Made by a program: the position numbers and the translations under genes. From assembly GCA_024234955.1 (NCBI GenBank), contig JACKNK010000002.1:496001-560000 (forward strand): a stretch of DNA of 64,000 nt. The letters are read 5' to 3'. The notes beneath the pieces are model-generated. The model was not told the DNA's origin. It made no database searches and saw only the letters and a program-made list of their open reading frames with translations. This DNA comes from Gammaproteobacteria bacterium (lineage in GTDB: Bacteria; Pseudomonadota; Gammaproteobacteria; JACKNK01). Below are positions 24,126 through 33,018 of the stretch, one piece after another (within the stretch, counting starts at the first letter, position 1; each line of letters starts with the position of its first letter).

Positions 24126-24874
24126 TCGACCTGGACATCCTCCTGCCGGCCTTCGTGGCTGGCCTGCTGATTCTCGCGCTGCATGTGCCGCTGGGGCGCG
24201 AGGTGTTGCGCCGCGGGATCATCTTTCTCGATCTCGCGGTCGCCCAGGTCGCGGCCCTCGGGGTGTTGCTCGCCGAGGGTATGGGGCTGGGCGAGGAGCC
24301 CTGGGCGGTGCAACTCGGCGCGGCCCTGGCGGCGCTGCTCGCGGTGCTGTTGCTGAACTGGGTCGAGCGCCGCTGGCGCGATACCCAGGAGGCGCTGATC
24401 GGCAGTGTGTTCGTGCTCGCCGCGAGCTCGGCGGTGCTGGTCCTGAGTCACGACGTGCACGCCGGCGAGCGTATCGAACACCTGCTTGCCGGGCAGATCC
24501 TGTGGGTCGAGTGGCCGCAGATCGCCTGGGTCGCGGCGCTGTACACGGCCCTGCTGCTGTTGTGGTGGCGGCTGCCCGCGCTGCGCTCCGGCTTGGGTTT
24601 TTACCTGGTGTTCGCGCTCGCGGTGACCGCGTCGGTGCAACTGGTCGGCGTTTATCTGGTGTTTGCCAGCCTGATCATGCCTGCGTTGGCGGTGCGCGAC
24701 GCCGGTCGTCGTGGGTTATGGATCGCCTATGCGATCGGAGCGACTGGCTATGCGCTCGGGCTGTTGGCGTCGGCGTGGTGGGATCTGCCCAGCGGTGCGG
24801 CGATCATCTGGGCGCTGGCGTTGAGTGCCGTGTCGGCGGCGTCGCGGGCTGCGCGGAAACCTGCGGGGGGGTGA
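24122..24874 (+). CDS. znuB: Zinc ABC transporter permease (ZnuB-like)
   Basis: This 250-residue inner-membrane protein of the ABC-3 permease family has about seven helices. Its N-terminal signature (ALHVPLGREVLRRGIIFLDLAVAQVAALG) and the segment VQLVGVYLVFASLIMPALA are typical. It starts with GTG inside the ZnuA stop codon. No ATPase (ZnuC) gene follows, so the importer needs an ATPase from another locus. Confidence 0.9.
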   Translation: MIDLDILLPAFVAGLLILALHVPLGREVLRRGIIFLDLAVAQVAALGVLLAEGMGLGEEPWAVQLGAALAALLAVLLLNWVERRWRDTQEALIGSVFVLAASSAVLVLSHDVHAGERIEHLLAGQILWVEWPQIAWVAALYTALLLLWWRLPALRSGLGFYLVFALAVTASVQLVGVYLVFASLIMPALAVRDAGRRGLWIAYAIGATGYALGLLASAWWDLPSGAAIIWALALSAVSAASRAARKPAGG

Positions 24875-24915
24875 GGCGGGCGTGCCACCGAAGGCCACGA
24901 ATGCTTGAGGTCCGC

Positions 24916-24994
24916 CCCCGTAGCGACTTCAGTTGCGATCGGCGTTTATCGAAATCCCTGATCGCCGATCGCGGCTGAAGCCGCTTCTACGGGG
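24916..24994. repeat. Palindromic interspersed repeat
   Basis: Imperfect inverted arms (24916-24944 and 24964-24994) carry CTTCAG-TTGCGATCGGC and GCCGATCGCGGCTGAAG, the same family as the core of the MITE at 21101-21162. It lies downstream of the zinc operon and may act as a stem-loop end. The following 90 bases hold nothing recognised. Confidence 0.8.
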
Positions 24995-25082
24995 TTGGGT
25001 TCACGGCGAGTCCCGGTGCGATTCGACCGACGCGCTCGCAGTGCCAATGGTCTGTCAAAACATCACCGAACACTGATCGACC

Positions 25083-25096
25083 TTGACGCCTGTCAA
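25083..25096. promoter_or_regulatory. Fnr/Dnr-type palindrome upstream of nap
   Basis: TTGAC-N4-GTCAA is a perfect dyad close to the Fnr/Dnr consensus (TTGAT-N4-ATCAA). A possible -10 (TATACT, 25128-25133) follows, and napD starts at 25164. Oxygen- or nitrogen-oxide-responsive control of nap is expected. The spacing to the -10 is about 9 bases longer than a standard class II site, so this remains a candidate. Confidence 0.45.
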
Positions 25097-25163
25097 GTTT
25101 GGCAGTTCCTGTCCAAATCGCGCGCCCTATACTCGGCATTCCATGAGATGCAGAGTGGGAATC

Positions 25164-25481
25164 ATGAACTTGTCCGCGATCTTGGTGCTGCTTCGGGAGG
25201 ACCGGTTTGCTGAAGGGGTGGCAATGCTGGCCCGTCAGCCGGGTGTCGAGGTGCACCACCAGGAGCCAGCCACCGGCAGGGTCATCCTGGTGCAGGAAGC
25301 CCCGTCGGTGAATGACGAGGTGGATGGCCTGAAGGCCATCAAGGCCTTGCCCGGGGTGATCTTCGCGGAGCTCGTATACCACTACTTTGAAGAAGACACG
25401 AATCTCCAGGCACGCCCCCCGGCAGACCTGGATTCCTATCAGGGCCTGGGCGACGTGCCGGAATACCTGAACGCGCCTTGA
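25164..25481 (+). CDS. napD: Nitrate reductase maturation chaperone NapD
   Basis: This 105-residue NapD-family chaperone binds the twin-arginine signal of NapA until the molybdenum cofactor is loaded. It shows the ferredoxin-like fold pattern MNLSAILVLLREDRFAEGVA, LARQPGVEVHHQEPATGRVI, and IKALPGVIFAELVYHYFE. ATG 25164 is chosen because the core begins there; an upstream in-frame ATG (25143) would add seven residues. It lies 77 bases before napA and is the first gene of the operon. Confidence 0.9.
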   Translation: MNLSAILVLLREDRFAEGVAMLARQPGVEVHHQEPATGRVILVQEAPSVNDEVDGLKAIKALPGVIFAELVYHYFEEDTNLQARPPADLDSYQGLGDVPEYLNAP

Positions 25482-25558
25482 GTCCGCATTGCAATCGATA
25501 AGCCGCCCGCAGAATCGGTGTCCTTTAGACGAATACGCACACATCCCGGAGGATGGTT

Positions 25559-28300
25559 ATGAGCATCAATCGCCGTGAATTCCTGAAGAGCAGCGTTGCT
25601 GCGTCCGCCGCCGCCGCCGTCGGCATGCCGATCGCCAGGAATGCGGTCGCCGCCGCCAAGGCCGCCGAGGCCGACTGGCAGTGGGACAAGGGCGTGTGCC
25701 GTTTCTGCGGCACAGGCTGCGGCATCATGATCGCCACCAAGGACGGCAAGATCGTCGCCACCAAAGGCGATCCGGACGCGCCGGTCAACAAGGGCCTTAA
25801 CTGCATCAAGGGTTACTTCAACGGCAAGATCCTTTACGGCAAGGATCGTCTGACCCAGCCGTTGCTGCGCATGACCGACGGCAAGTTCGACAAGAACGGC
25901 AAGTTCGAGCCGGTGACCTGGGAGCAGGCATTCGACGAGATGGAGAAGCAGTTCCGGCGCGCCTACGGCGAACTCGGCCCGACCGGCATCGGCGTGTTCG
26001 GGTCCGGCCAGTACACGGTTCAGGAAGGTTACGTCGCTGCCAAACTGCTCAAGGCCGGGTTCCGCTCAAACAACATCGATCCGAACGCGCGCCACTGCAT
26101 GGCTTCCGCAGTGGTCGGATTCTTCCAGGTATTTGGCATCGACGAGCCGTCCGGCAACTATGACGACATCGAGCGCACCGACGCGGCGGTCCTGTGGGGC
26201 GCGAACATGGCGGAGATGCATCCGATCCTGTGGTCGCGCATCGCCGACCGTCGCCTGACCCACGACAAGATGAAGGTGGTCAACCTGACCACCTATCGGA
26301 ACATGTCCTCCGATCTCGCCGATCTGGAGATCATCTTCAAGCCGCAGACCGACCTTGCGATCCAGAACTACATCCTTCGTGAGATCGTCAAACGCGATGC
26401 GGTCGATTGGGACTTCGTCAACAAGCACTGCGTGTTCGCGACCGGCCCGGTCGATATCGGCTACGGCATGCGCAATACCGACAAGTACGCGTTCGAGTCC
26501 GAGAAGGACATCCAGGCCAAGGAGAACAGCGCGGTCCTAGACAAGTACGAGGCCGTAGCCATGCGCCGCAAGGAAGGCGACGTCATGGAGATGAAGCACA
26601 CCAAGGCACCTCTGGCTCACTGGACCATCGACTACGAGGAGTTCAAGCGCGGCGTCGAACCGTACACGCTGGACTTCGTCGCCGAACTCTCCAAGGGGGA
26701 CCCGGATGAGTCGCTGGACGACTTCAAGAAGAAGCTCCAGGAACTCGCCGAGATTTATATCGAACAGGGCCGCAAGGTCGTGTCGTTCTGGACCATGGGT
26801 TTCAACCAGCACCAGCGCGGTTCCTGGGTCAACGAGAACATGTATGCGATCCATCTGCTGCTCAACAAGCAGACCAGCCCGGGCAGCACCGCTTACTCGC
26901 TGACCGGCCAGCCGTCGGCCTGCGGCACCGCGCGTGAGGTCGGCACCTTCGCGCACCGTCTGCCGGCGGATACCGTGGTCATGCTCAAGCCGCACCGCGA
27001 GAACGCCGAGAAACTGTGGAAACTGCCCACCGGTACCGTCAATCCGAAGGTCGGCTCGCATATCACCAAGCTGATGCGCGACCTTGAGGACGGCTCCGTG
27101 AAGTTCGCCTGGGTGCAGGTCAACAATCCGTTCCAGGCCACCGCCAACGCCAATCACTGGATCAAGGCGGCGCGCGAGATGGACAACTTCATCGTCGTGT
27201 CGGACCCCTACCCGGGCATCTCCGCCAAGGTCGCCGACCTGATCCTGCCGTCGTCGATGATCTTCGAGAAATGGGGTGCCTACGGTAACGCCGAGCGTCG
27301 CACCCAGATGTGGCGCCAGCAGGTGGCCGCGCCGGGTCAGGCCCGTTCCGACGTGTGGCAGATGCTGGAGTTCTCCAAGCGCTTCAAATACAAGGACGTC
27401 TGGGGCGAGCTGAAGGTGCCTGGCCTGAAGGCCGAGGGCTTCGAGGACGGCAAACTGCCGGATGTCAGCGCCGCCGCCAAGGCCATGGGCTACACCGGCG
27501 AGGAAAGCCTCTACGAGGTGCTGTTCGCGACCGCCGACAACAAGAAGTTCGCCTGGCCGGATGACGTATCCAAAGGCCATGGCAACCAGACCGCCGAACT
27601 GCTCGGCGACGGCTGGTTCCCGGAGAAGGCGCTGTTCGAGGAATACGCCGCCTTCGGTCGCGGCCACGGTCACGATCTCGCGCCGTTCGACATGTACATG
27701 CGCGACGACGTGCGCGGTCTGAAGTGGCCGGTCGTTGACGGCAAGGAGACCGAATACCGCTTCGTCGAGGGCGAAGACCCCTACGTCAAGGAAGGTCAGG
27801 GCGTCGCCTTCTACGGCCCGGCCCTGAAAGCGATCCCGGCCGGCAACCTGGACGGCGTCACCGACCAGACCAAGACCAAGCACACCGACAAGGCGAAGAT
27901 CTTCTTCCGCCCCTATGCCGCGCCGGTGGAGCAGCCGGACGCGAACTACCCGTTCTGGCTGGTCACCGGTCGCGTCCTCGAGCACTGGCACTCCGGCACC
28001 ATGACCCGCCGCGTGCCGGAACTGAACCGTGCCGTGCCGACCGCGCAGATCTTCATGCACCCGGCGGACGCGGAAGCTCAAGGGCTGGCGCGTAATGACG
28101 TGGTCTGGATCGAATCCCGTCGCGGCAAGATCAAGTCCATCGTCGAAACCCAGGGCCGCAACACCATGCCCAAGGGCTCGGTGATGGTGCCGTGGTTCGA
28201 CGAGAGCGTGTTCATCAACAAGGTCACCCTCGACGCGACCTGCCCGATGTCGAAGGAAACCGACTTCAAGAAGTGCGCGGTCAAGGTCTACAAGGCCTGA
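25559..28300 (+). CDS. napA: Periplasmic nitrate reductase catalytic subunit NapA
   Basis: This 913-residue molybdoenzyme reduces nitrate to nitrite in the periplasm. ATG 25559 has GGAGG 6 bases upstream. It carries a twin-arginine signal (NRREFLKSS), a [4Fe-4S] motif C47-x2-C50-x3-C54 with the fourth Cys in GLNCIKGY, and the Mo-ligating Cys180 in ARHCMASAV. The C-terminus (HWHSGTMTRRVPELNRAVP, PKGSVMVPWFDESVFINKVT) holds the cofactor-binding fold. The length matches long Nap-type enzymes. Cys as the metal ligand, NapD upstream and NapB downstream exclude formate dehydrogenase. Electrons arrive from NapB, fed by NapGH. Confidence 0.96.
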   Translation: MSINRREFLKSSVAASAAAAVGMPIARNAVAAAKAAEADWQWDKGVCRFCGTGCGIMIATKDGKIVATKGDPDAPVNKGLNCIKGYFNGKILYGKDRLTQPLLRMTDGKFDKNGKFEPVTWEQAFDEMEKQFRRAYGELGPTGIGVFGSGQYTVQEGYVAAKLLKAGFRSNNIDPNARHCMASAVVGFFQVFGIDEPSGNYDDIERTDAAVLWGANMAEMHPILWSRIADRRLTHDKMKVVNLTTYRNMSSDLADLEIIFKPQTDLAIQNYILREIVKRDAVDWDFVNKHCVFATGPVDIGYGMRNTDKYAFESEKDIQAKENSAVLDKYEAVAMRRKEGDVMEMKHTKAPLAHWTIDYEEFKRGVEPYTLDFVAELSKGDPDESLDDFKKKLQELAEIYIEQGRKVVSFWTMGFNQHQRGSWVNENMYAIHLLLNKQTSPGSTAYSLTGQPSACGTAREVGTFAHRLPADTVVMLKPHRENAEKLWKLPTGTVNPKVGSHITKLMRDLEDGSVKFAWVQVNNPFQATANANHWIKAAREMDNFIVVSDPYPGISAKVADLILPSSMIFEKWGAYGNAERRTQMWRQQVAAPGQARSDVWQMLEFSKRFKYKDVWGELKVPGLKAEGFEDGKLPDVSAAAKAMGYTGEESLYEVLFATADNKKFAWPDDVSKGHGNQTAELLGDGWFPEKALFEEYAAFGRGHGHDLAPFDMYMRDDVRGLKWPVVDGKETEYRFVEGEDPYVKEGQGVAFYGPALKAIPAGNLDGVTDQTKTKHTDKAKIFFRPYAAPVEQPDANYPFWLVTGRVLEHWHSGTMTRRVPELNRAVPTAQIFMHPADAEAQGLARNDVVWIESRRGKIKSIVETQGRNTMPKGSVMVPWFDESVFINKVTLDATCPMSKETDFKKCAVKVYKA

Positions 28301-28322
28301 CCTGGCGTCGTAACGGCAACGT

Positions 28323-29133
28323 CAACGGCAACAGCATTCAACGCAGAGGCGCGGAGAACGCGGAGGGCGCAGAGATTTTGAGGCTTGGGCAGCGGTGGCT
28401 GGGATGCCACCGCATGGCCCGGATGCGTTTGCATCCCCTCACTCTGCCGTTTTTCGTCTTCCGGCCACGGTCTTCGACATGCGTACCAACGATTTCGGCT
28501 ATTCACGGTTAAATCCGCGAGCCATCCGGCCGATCGCAAGCGCCAGCGCGATTGCGAGGACGACTTGCACCGGATTGCTGTCCAGCACGTATTCGATCAG
28601 ATCAATTGCGGACATCGTTGATTTCCTCAGGGTTAAGAACAAACAACTGCATGTTGTCGACGGATGTGGTGGAGAAGTGCCCAAGGATGTGTTTCTGGGC
28701 CTTTCAACCGGCGGGCGTTCAAAGCTTCGTATTTCGCGTGTTGGAGCAATAAATGACGCGCGTCAATGTTCGCTGCCATTTCAGGGCTTGGAACGTGGCG
28801 ACAGAGCTGGGGTGGCGCCCGTTGGAACAAGGATCACCTCGGTGGACAGCCCCAAATCGTTCGATTTTCCGTATCGGGAAAATTGCCGTTGTGCCGGGCT
28901 TGATGCCCGTAGGGTGGATGCGCCTTCGGCCTATCCCTCCTACGAACTAACCATATGGCTCTATGTACGTGGGTTTTGTCGGATCTCCCCGTGTTTTTTG
29001 GGTAGATACGCGAAATTACCGCTAAGCAAGCGCCGTGGTTGGTCTGCCCCTCGGTCCTCTAAGACCGCAGGACAAAAGCAATCTCTGCGCTCTCCGCGTC
29101 TCCGCGCCTCTGCGTTGAAAGCTGTTGCTGTTG
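28323..29133. mobile_element. IR-flanked 0.8-kb insertion inside the nap operon
   Basis: Imperfect inverted repeats of about 55 bases (28323-28377 and 29080-29133; inner part TTCAACGCAGAGGCGCGGAG) enclose about 700 bases between napA and napG, which are normally close. The repeat is of the CGCAGAG type scattered in many bacterial genomes. There is no transposase. Inside, only the 38-residue opposite-strand frame at 28499-28615 looks coding; the rest is empty. It may impede read-through from napA to napG. Confidence 0.65.
28499..28615 (-). CDS. 38-residue single-helix membrane microprotein
   Basis: The frame begins MSAIDLIEYVLDSN, followed by one hydrophobic helix (PVQVVLAIALALAIG) and a basic end (RMARGFNRE). 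That is a proper membrane microprotein layout with the positive end on one side. A good ribosome site (TGAGGAAA) lies 8 bases upstream on the minus strand. It sits alone inside the inverted-repeat-flanked insertion. Function unknown; it is too short for family recognition. Confidence 0.5.
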   Translation of the reverse strand: MSAIDLIEYVLDSNPVQVVLAIALALAIGRMARGFNRE

Positions 29134-29145
29134 GGGCGCAAGGAC

Positions 29146-29898
29146 ATGGCTGATCCGAAGCGCCGGGAATTCATCACTAAGCTCGCCCAAGGCGCCGCGT
29201 TGGCGTGCTCGGGGGGCATGGTCTGGGGCTATCTGCTGTCGCAGCAGGCGAAGGCCTCGCCGACCGCGATACGACCGCCTGGGGCGTTGCCGGAGGCGGA
29301 CTTCAATGCGCGTTGCATCAAGTGCGGGCAGTGCGTGGTCGCCTGTCCTTACGACACGCTGAGATTGGCCGCGCCGGGCGAGAACGGGGCGATCGGCACG
29401 CCGGTGTTCACCCCGCGCGACGTGCCCTGCTACATGTGCGAGGACATCCCGTGCATGCAGGCCTGTCCGACCGGCGCGCTGTCCGAGGAGTTGAAGGACA
29501 TCGACGATTCGCGCATGGGCCTGGCGATCATCGATATCGAGAACTGCCTGTCCTGGCAGGGGCTGCGCTGCGAAATCTGCTATCGCGACTGTCCGATCAA
29601 GGACAAGGCGATCAGCATCGAGAATCACCCACGCAAGATCAGCAAACACGCCTTCTTCGTGCCGCTGGTGCATTCCGACGCGTGTACCGGCTGCGGTGTT
29701 TGCGAAAAGGCTTGCCCGACCGACGAGGCAGCGATTCGCGTGTTGCCCGCCAAGCTGGTGCAGGGCGAGATCGGCAAGCACTACCGCCTGGGCTGGAAGT
29801 TCGACACCGAGATCACCCAGGACTTCAAACCGGGTGAGGAGGAGGACGCCCCGGCGGTGCCGTCCGGTCTCGACTACCTCAACGAGGGCACCTTGTGA
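29146..29898 (+). CDS. napG: Quinol dehydrogenase iron-sulfur subunit NapG
   Basis: This 250-residue periplasmic ferredoxin-type subunit works with NapH to pass electrons from quinol to NapB/NapA. It has a twin-arginine signal (KRREFITKLAQGAALACSGG) and four Cys clusters: CIKCGQCVVACP, CYMCEDIPCMQACP, CEICYRDCP, and CTGCGVCEKACP. Start ATG 29146 (AAGGA upstream) lies 13 bases after the inverted repeat of the insertion. It overlaps napH by 4 bases (GTGA). napGH present with no napC is a known Nap variant. Confidence 0.95.
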   Translation: MADPKRREFITKLAQGAALACSGGMVWGYLLSQQAKASPTAIRPPGALPEADFNARCIKCGQCVVACPYDTLRLAAPGENGAIGTPVFTPRDVPCYMCEDIPCMQACPTGALSEELKDIDDSRMGLAIIDIENCLSWQGLRCEICYRDCPIKDKAISIENHPRKISKHAFFVPLVHSDACTGCGVCEKACPTDEAAIRVLPAKLVQGEIGKHYRLGWKFDTEITQDFKPGEEEDAPAVPSGLDYLNEGTL

Positions 29899-30809
29899 GT
29901 ATTCCGGACGCCGACGTCCGGCTGGGGCCGAATGGCCGTCCGGTACGACCGTTCGTGATGCCGGCGACGCTGTCCGGGAGGCTCCGTGTCTGGCGCCACA
30001 TCCTGGCCCGCCGCACGACCCAGGTCGGCATGCTGCTGCTGTTCTACGGCACCTTCCATTGGGATTGGGCCTTGTTCGGGCTGCCGGTGCTGTCCGGGAA
30101 CCCGAGCGCGTCACGACTGCTCGACACCGTGCCGCTGGCGGACCCGTTCGCGACGCTGCAGATCCTGCTCAGCGGGCAGAGCCTCGAATCCACCGTGCTG
30201 ATCGGCGCCGGCATCATCCTGCTGTTCTACGGCCTGCTCGGTGGGCGGGTCTGGTGCGCGTGGTTCTGCCCGATCAATCCGATTACCGACGCCGCCGGCT
30301 GGCTGCGTGCCCGCCTCGGCATCCGCGACAGTTTCCACATCTCACGTCAGCTCCGTTATTACGTGCTCGCGCTCGCGCTGATCCTGTCGGCGGTATCCGG
30401 TGTGGCCGCGTTTGAATGGGTCAGCCCGATCAGCATGGCGCATCGCGGCGTGATCTACGGCCTGGGGCTGGGCTGGATGGCCCTGTTCGGCATTTTTCTG
30501 TTCGACCTGGTCGTGCTGCGCCACGGCTGGTGCGGGCATCTGTGCCCGTTGGGCGCGTTCTACGGTCTGCTTGGCAAACTCGGGCAACTGCGCGTCGCCT
30601 TCGACAAACCCACCTGCACGCACTGCGGCGAATGCGCCCGCGTGTGCCCGGAGCCGCAGGTGCTCAATTTCAAGAAAGCCGGGGAGGTCGGTTTGATCGC
30701 CCCCGGCGAGTGTTCCAACTGTGGGCGCTGCATTCCCGTCTGTCCCGAAGACAGCCTGAGTTTCCAGTTGCGTCCGATGATTCCCAACCCCGAGGAGAAA
30801 GGGCTATGA
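29895..30809 (+). CDS. napH: Quinol dehydrogenase membrane subunit NapH
   Basis: This 304-residue inner-membrane protein has about four helices, two CxxxCP motifs of the NosR/NapH type (WCAWFCPINP, GWCGHLCPLG) and two C-terminal cytoplasmic [4Fe-4S] ferredoxin motifs (CTHCGECARVCP, CSNCGRCIPVCP). It accepts electrons from the quinol pool and hands them to NapG. It starts at GTG inside the napG stop and overlaps napB by 4 bases. Confidence 0.95.
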   Translation: MSIPDADVRLGPNGRPVRPFVMPATLSGRLRVWRHILARRTTQVGMLLLFYGTFHWDWALFGLPVLSGNPSASRLLDTVPLADPFATLQILLSGQSLESTVLIGAGIILLFYGLLGGRVWCAWFCPINPITDAAGWLRARLGIRDSFHISRQLRYYVLALALILSAVSGVAAFEWVSPISMAHRGVIYGLGLGWMALFGIFLFDLVVLRHGWCGHLCPLGAFYGLLGKLGQLRVAFDKPTCTHCGECARVCPEPQVLNFKKAGEVGLIAPGECSNCGRCIPVCPEDSLSFQLRPMIPNPEEKGL

Positions 30810-31258
30810 AGATCGCATCCCTGTTGACCGGCGTCGCGCTGGTCGCGTTGGTGGGTGTCCTGCAATACGAGTTCGCGCACGCCGGTGACGGCATTGCCGA
30901 CTCGGATATGGGCCTGACGAAGACGAGCGTGTTCGACGACCCGACTCCGGTGGCCTCGCATCAGGGTGGCGCCAAGCCGGAGCTGGCTTATCCCGGCGCA
31001 CCGCCGCAGATTCCGCATGCCATTGACGGCCTGGTGCCGGTGACCACGGCCAATAACGCCTGCATGGGTTGTCATAACAACCCGGCCCTGCAGGGCAAGA
31101 AGATGGCCGGTGTGCCGACCGCGATTCCGGTTAGCCACTACGTCAACACCCGTACTGGTGAATCGACCGGCAACAAGGTCAGTTCCCAGCGTTATGTCTG
31201 CACCCAGTGCCACACCCCGCAGGCCGATGTGAAGCCGCTGGTCAGCAACACCTTCTGA
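30806..31258 (+). CDS. napB: Periplasmic diheme cytochrome NapB
   Basis: This 150-residue electron-transfer partner of NapA has a signal peptide (MKIASLLTGVALVALVGVLQ...FAHA), and two heme sites, CMGCH and CTQCH. The typical NapB segment PPQIPHAIDGLVPVTTANNA contributes a distal His ligand. ATG overlaps the napH stop. Confidence 0.95.
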   Translation: MKIASLLTGVALVALVGVLQYEFAHAGDGIADSDMGLTKTSVFDDPTPVASHQGGAKPELAYPGAPPQIPHAIDGLVPVTTANNACMGCHNNPALQGKKMAGVPTAIPVSHYVNTRTGESTGNKVSSQRYVCTQCHTPQADVKPLVSNTF

Positions 31259-31263
31259 GTTAA

Positions 31264-31371
31264 CGTAGGTCGGGTTAGCCGCGTAGCGGCGAAACCCGAC
31301 GTTGGGAGCATGGTGGTTTCACCGGCGTTCGTTGTCGGGTTACGCGCCTGCGGCGCTAACCCGACCTACAC
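31264..31371. repeat. Inverted-repeat element between napB and napF
   Basis: GTAGGTCGGGTTA at 31264-31276 and its inverse near 31358-31371 enclose a second GTCGGG/CCCGAC pair. This is a common interspersed palindrome type. It fills the 130-base gap and could fold into an mRNA stem that lowers napF expression. Confidence 0.8.
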
Positions 31372-31389
31372 CAACCCGGACGCCTGGCG

Positions 31390-31911
31390 ATGCCCGACAA
31401 CAGCCGGCGCGCGTTTTTACGTGGCGCCTTTCTTGATCCGGAAGCGAGGGCTGCCGAGCGCCGTCGGTTGAAGCCGCTCGGGCCCCCGCCACCGTGGATC
31501 GGCGAGCAGGTCGAGACCCAGGCGTGTCGGCAATGTGCCGCACCGTGCGTCGATGTCTGCCCGCAGGCGATCGTCAAACGGCACGCTCCGGATCATGTGC
31601 TTGCCGGCATCCCCTGGCTGGATTTTTCCGATGCCGGCTGCACCTTCTGCGGGCAATGCGCGGATGCCTGCCCGGCCGGGGTCACGCGTACCGATACGCC
31701 CCCGGAAATCGGCAAGGTGGCGCTGGATACCTCCCGCTGCCATGCCTGGAACGGGGTGATCTGCATGTCCTGCCTGCGCTATTGCGAGGTCGGCGCGTTG
31801 CATCGCGCGGAACAGTTGCGGGTGCGCCTGGAGACCGCTGCATGCACCGGTTGCGGGGCCTGCATCGCACCGTGTCCGGCGGAGGCGCTGAGCTTTAACT
31901 TCCAGACATGA
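31390..31911 (+). CDS. napF: Ferredoxin-type protein NapF
   Basis: This 173-residue cytoplasmic iron-sulfur protein is thought to help load NapA's cluster. It shows an N-terminal DNSRRAFLRGAF and three to four Cys groups: CRQCAAPCVDVCP, CTFCGQCADACP, CMSCLRYCEVGA, and CTGCGACIAPCP. NapF usually opens nap operons; here it closes the operon after a repeat element, so it may be expressed at a lower level. Confidence 0.92.
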   Translation: MPDNSRRAFLRGAFLDPEARAAERRRLKPLGPPPPWIGEQVETQACRQCAAPCVDVCPQAIVKRHAPDHVLAGIPWLDFSDAGCTFCGQCADACPAGVTRTDTPPEIGKVALDTSRCHAWNGVICMSCLRYCEVGALHRAEQLRVRLETAACTGCGACIAPCPAEALSFNFQT

Positions 31912-31942
31912 AAAAGCCCGCGCCGATCGACCGGACGCGGGC
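31911..31942 (-). terminator. Terminator of the DsrE-family gene
   Basis: Read on the minus strand, GCCCGCG and CGCGGGC form a stem across a 13-base loop and are followed by five Ts. It lies 25 bases after the DsrE-family stop, and its T run touches the napF stop codon. Confidence 0.8.
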
Positions 31943-31966
31943 CGGGTGTCGAGCAAAGTCGATCGA

Positions 31967-32434
31967 TCAGGGTTTCACGTAGGTGTAACCCATCTGCTGC
32001 AGGCGGGAGAGTTCCGCGACGCCGCTCGGCACCACGTCTGCCTCGGAGGCGTCGTAAAGGGCGTCGAGTTTGACGTTCTTGCCCTTCAGGGTGTTGGCGC
32101 AGATTTGGAACGACACGCCCTGGGTCTTCAGGCCGGAAATCGTGGCCTGCATTTCATCGGTGGCGTTGCCAACCTTGAACTTGGTGCCTTCGACCGCATC
32201 CGGCGGCAGCAGCAGGGTCAAACCGTTGCCGTGCATCACCACCTTGAGGTCGAGATTTTCCTTGCCCACGGCATTGATGTGGTTCTGGATGTTGCGCAGG
32301 GCGCCCGCCTGTTCTTTTCCGTCGTCGCCATTGATGTGATAGACGACCTTCTGCTTTCCGTAATAGTCATTGGCGGAAACGGCGCCGGTGAACAGTACGC
32401 CAATCATGGCAAATACAGCGATCAGGTATTTCAT
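31967..32434 (-). CDS. Periplasmic DsrE-family protein
   Basis: This 155-residue protein starts at ATG 32434 (GGGAGG about 10 bases upstream). A signal peptide (KYLIAVFAMIGVLFTGAVSA) is followed by a DsrE/F-like fold (KVVYHINGDDGKEQAGALRN, LKVVMHGNGLTLLL, GVSFQICANTLKG, VPSGVAELSRLQQMGYTYV). The cysteine in SFQICANTL corresponds to the conserved position of this family, which carries sulfur in trans-sulfuration relays. Exported members are common in sulfur-oxidising gammaproteobacteria. Monocistronic, with its own terminator. Confidence 0.85.
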   Translation of the reverse strand: MKYLIAVFAMIGVLFTGAVSANDYYGKQKVVYHINGDDGKEQAGALRNIQNHINAVGKENLDLKVVMHGNGLTLLLPPDAVEGTKFKVGNATDEMQATISGLKTQGVSFQICANTLKGKNVKLDALYDASEADVVPSGVAELSRLQQMGYTYVKP

Positions 32435-32588
32435 GAGTCGAGCCTCCCGCGAAGCGGTGTTGTCTGCAATATGCCCGGCTAAAGATAGATAGTGTTGGGC
32501 AAATTTACAGATCAGTAAGTGGCTATCCGAGCGGGGCGCGCTGCGTTGATTGCCGATGTGCCGCACCCCGCCCGAGGCGGTCGTCGGT

Positions 32589-32933
32589 TCAATCGCTTCT
32601 TGACTGGAACCAGGACAAGGCGTCGGTTTGATTGGTTAGGCGTCCCTCAAGCAGTTGCATGACAAGGCTTCGGGTGGCGGGCAGTGCCGCAAACGGATGC
32701 GTGACTTCCTGCCCGGTTTGCTGCTCCGGCAACTTCAGTGCGTACGGCACTTTGGTGACGCGATGGTCGTCGTAGAGTTGAACATGACGCCATTCGTGAT
32801 CGGCGGTCAGCAGCACTGCGCTGCTGTCCCAGACGTCAGGGGTAGATCGGCTCTCCACTAACGCTCGCCTTTTGACATGACGCATATATCCGCGCTGCAG
32901 CGCCCCATGCGGACTTGTCCCGGGCAATCCGCC
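32589..32933 (-). pseudogene. C-terminal fragment of a sulfatase-type hydrolase
   Basis: TPDVWDSSAVLLTADHEWRH is the end of an alkaline-phosphatase-superfamily sulfatase/phosphoesterase, where a '(T/S)DHxWR' motif provides metal ligands; YALKLPEQQTGQEVTHPF follows. The usual N-terminal membrane part and catalytic threonine are missing, and the upstream frame is broken at about 32860-32930. It is therefore a degraded gene. Confidence 0.6.
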
Positions 32934-33018
32934 CAATATCCGCCGCCGATACGCCGGATAGCCCAGCGGCCAACGTCAGATGAAGGTGTTTTCTTGACCG
33001 CGAGTAGCGAGCATTCGA

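Noticed and set aside
25559..28300. Formate dehydrogenase alpha subunit (possibly selenocysteine-containing)
   Set aside because: The metal ligand is Cys in ARHCMAS, no in-frame TGA occurs, and the napD, napG, napH, napB context fixes it as NapA.
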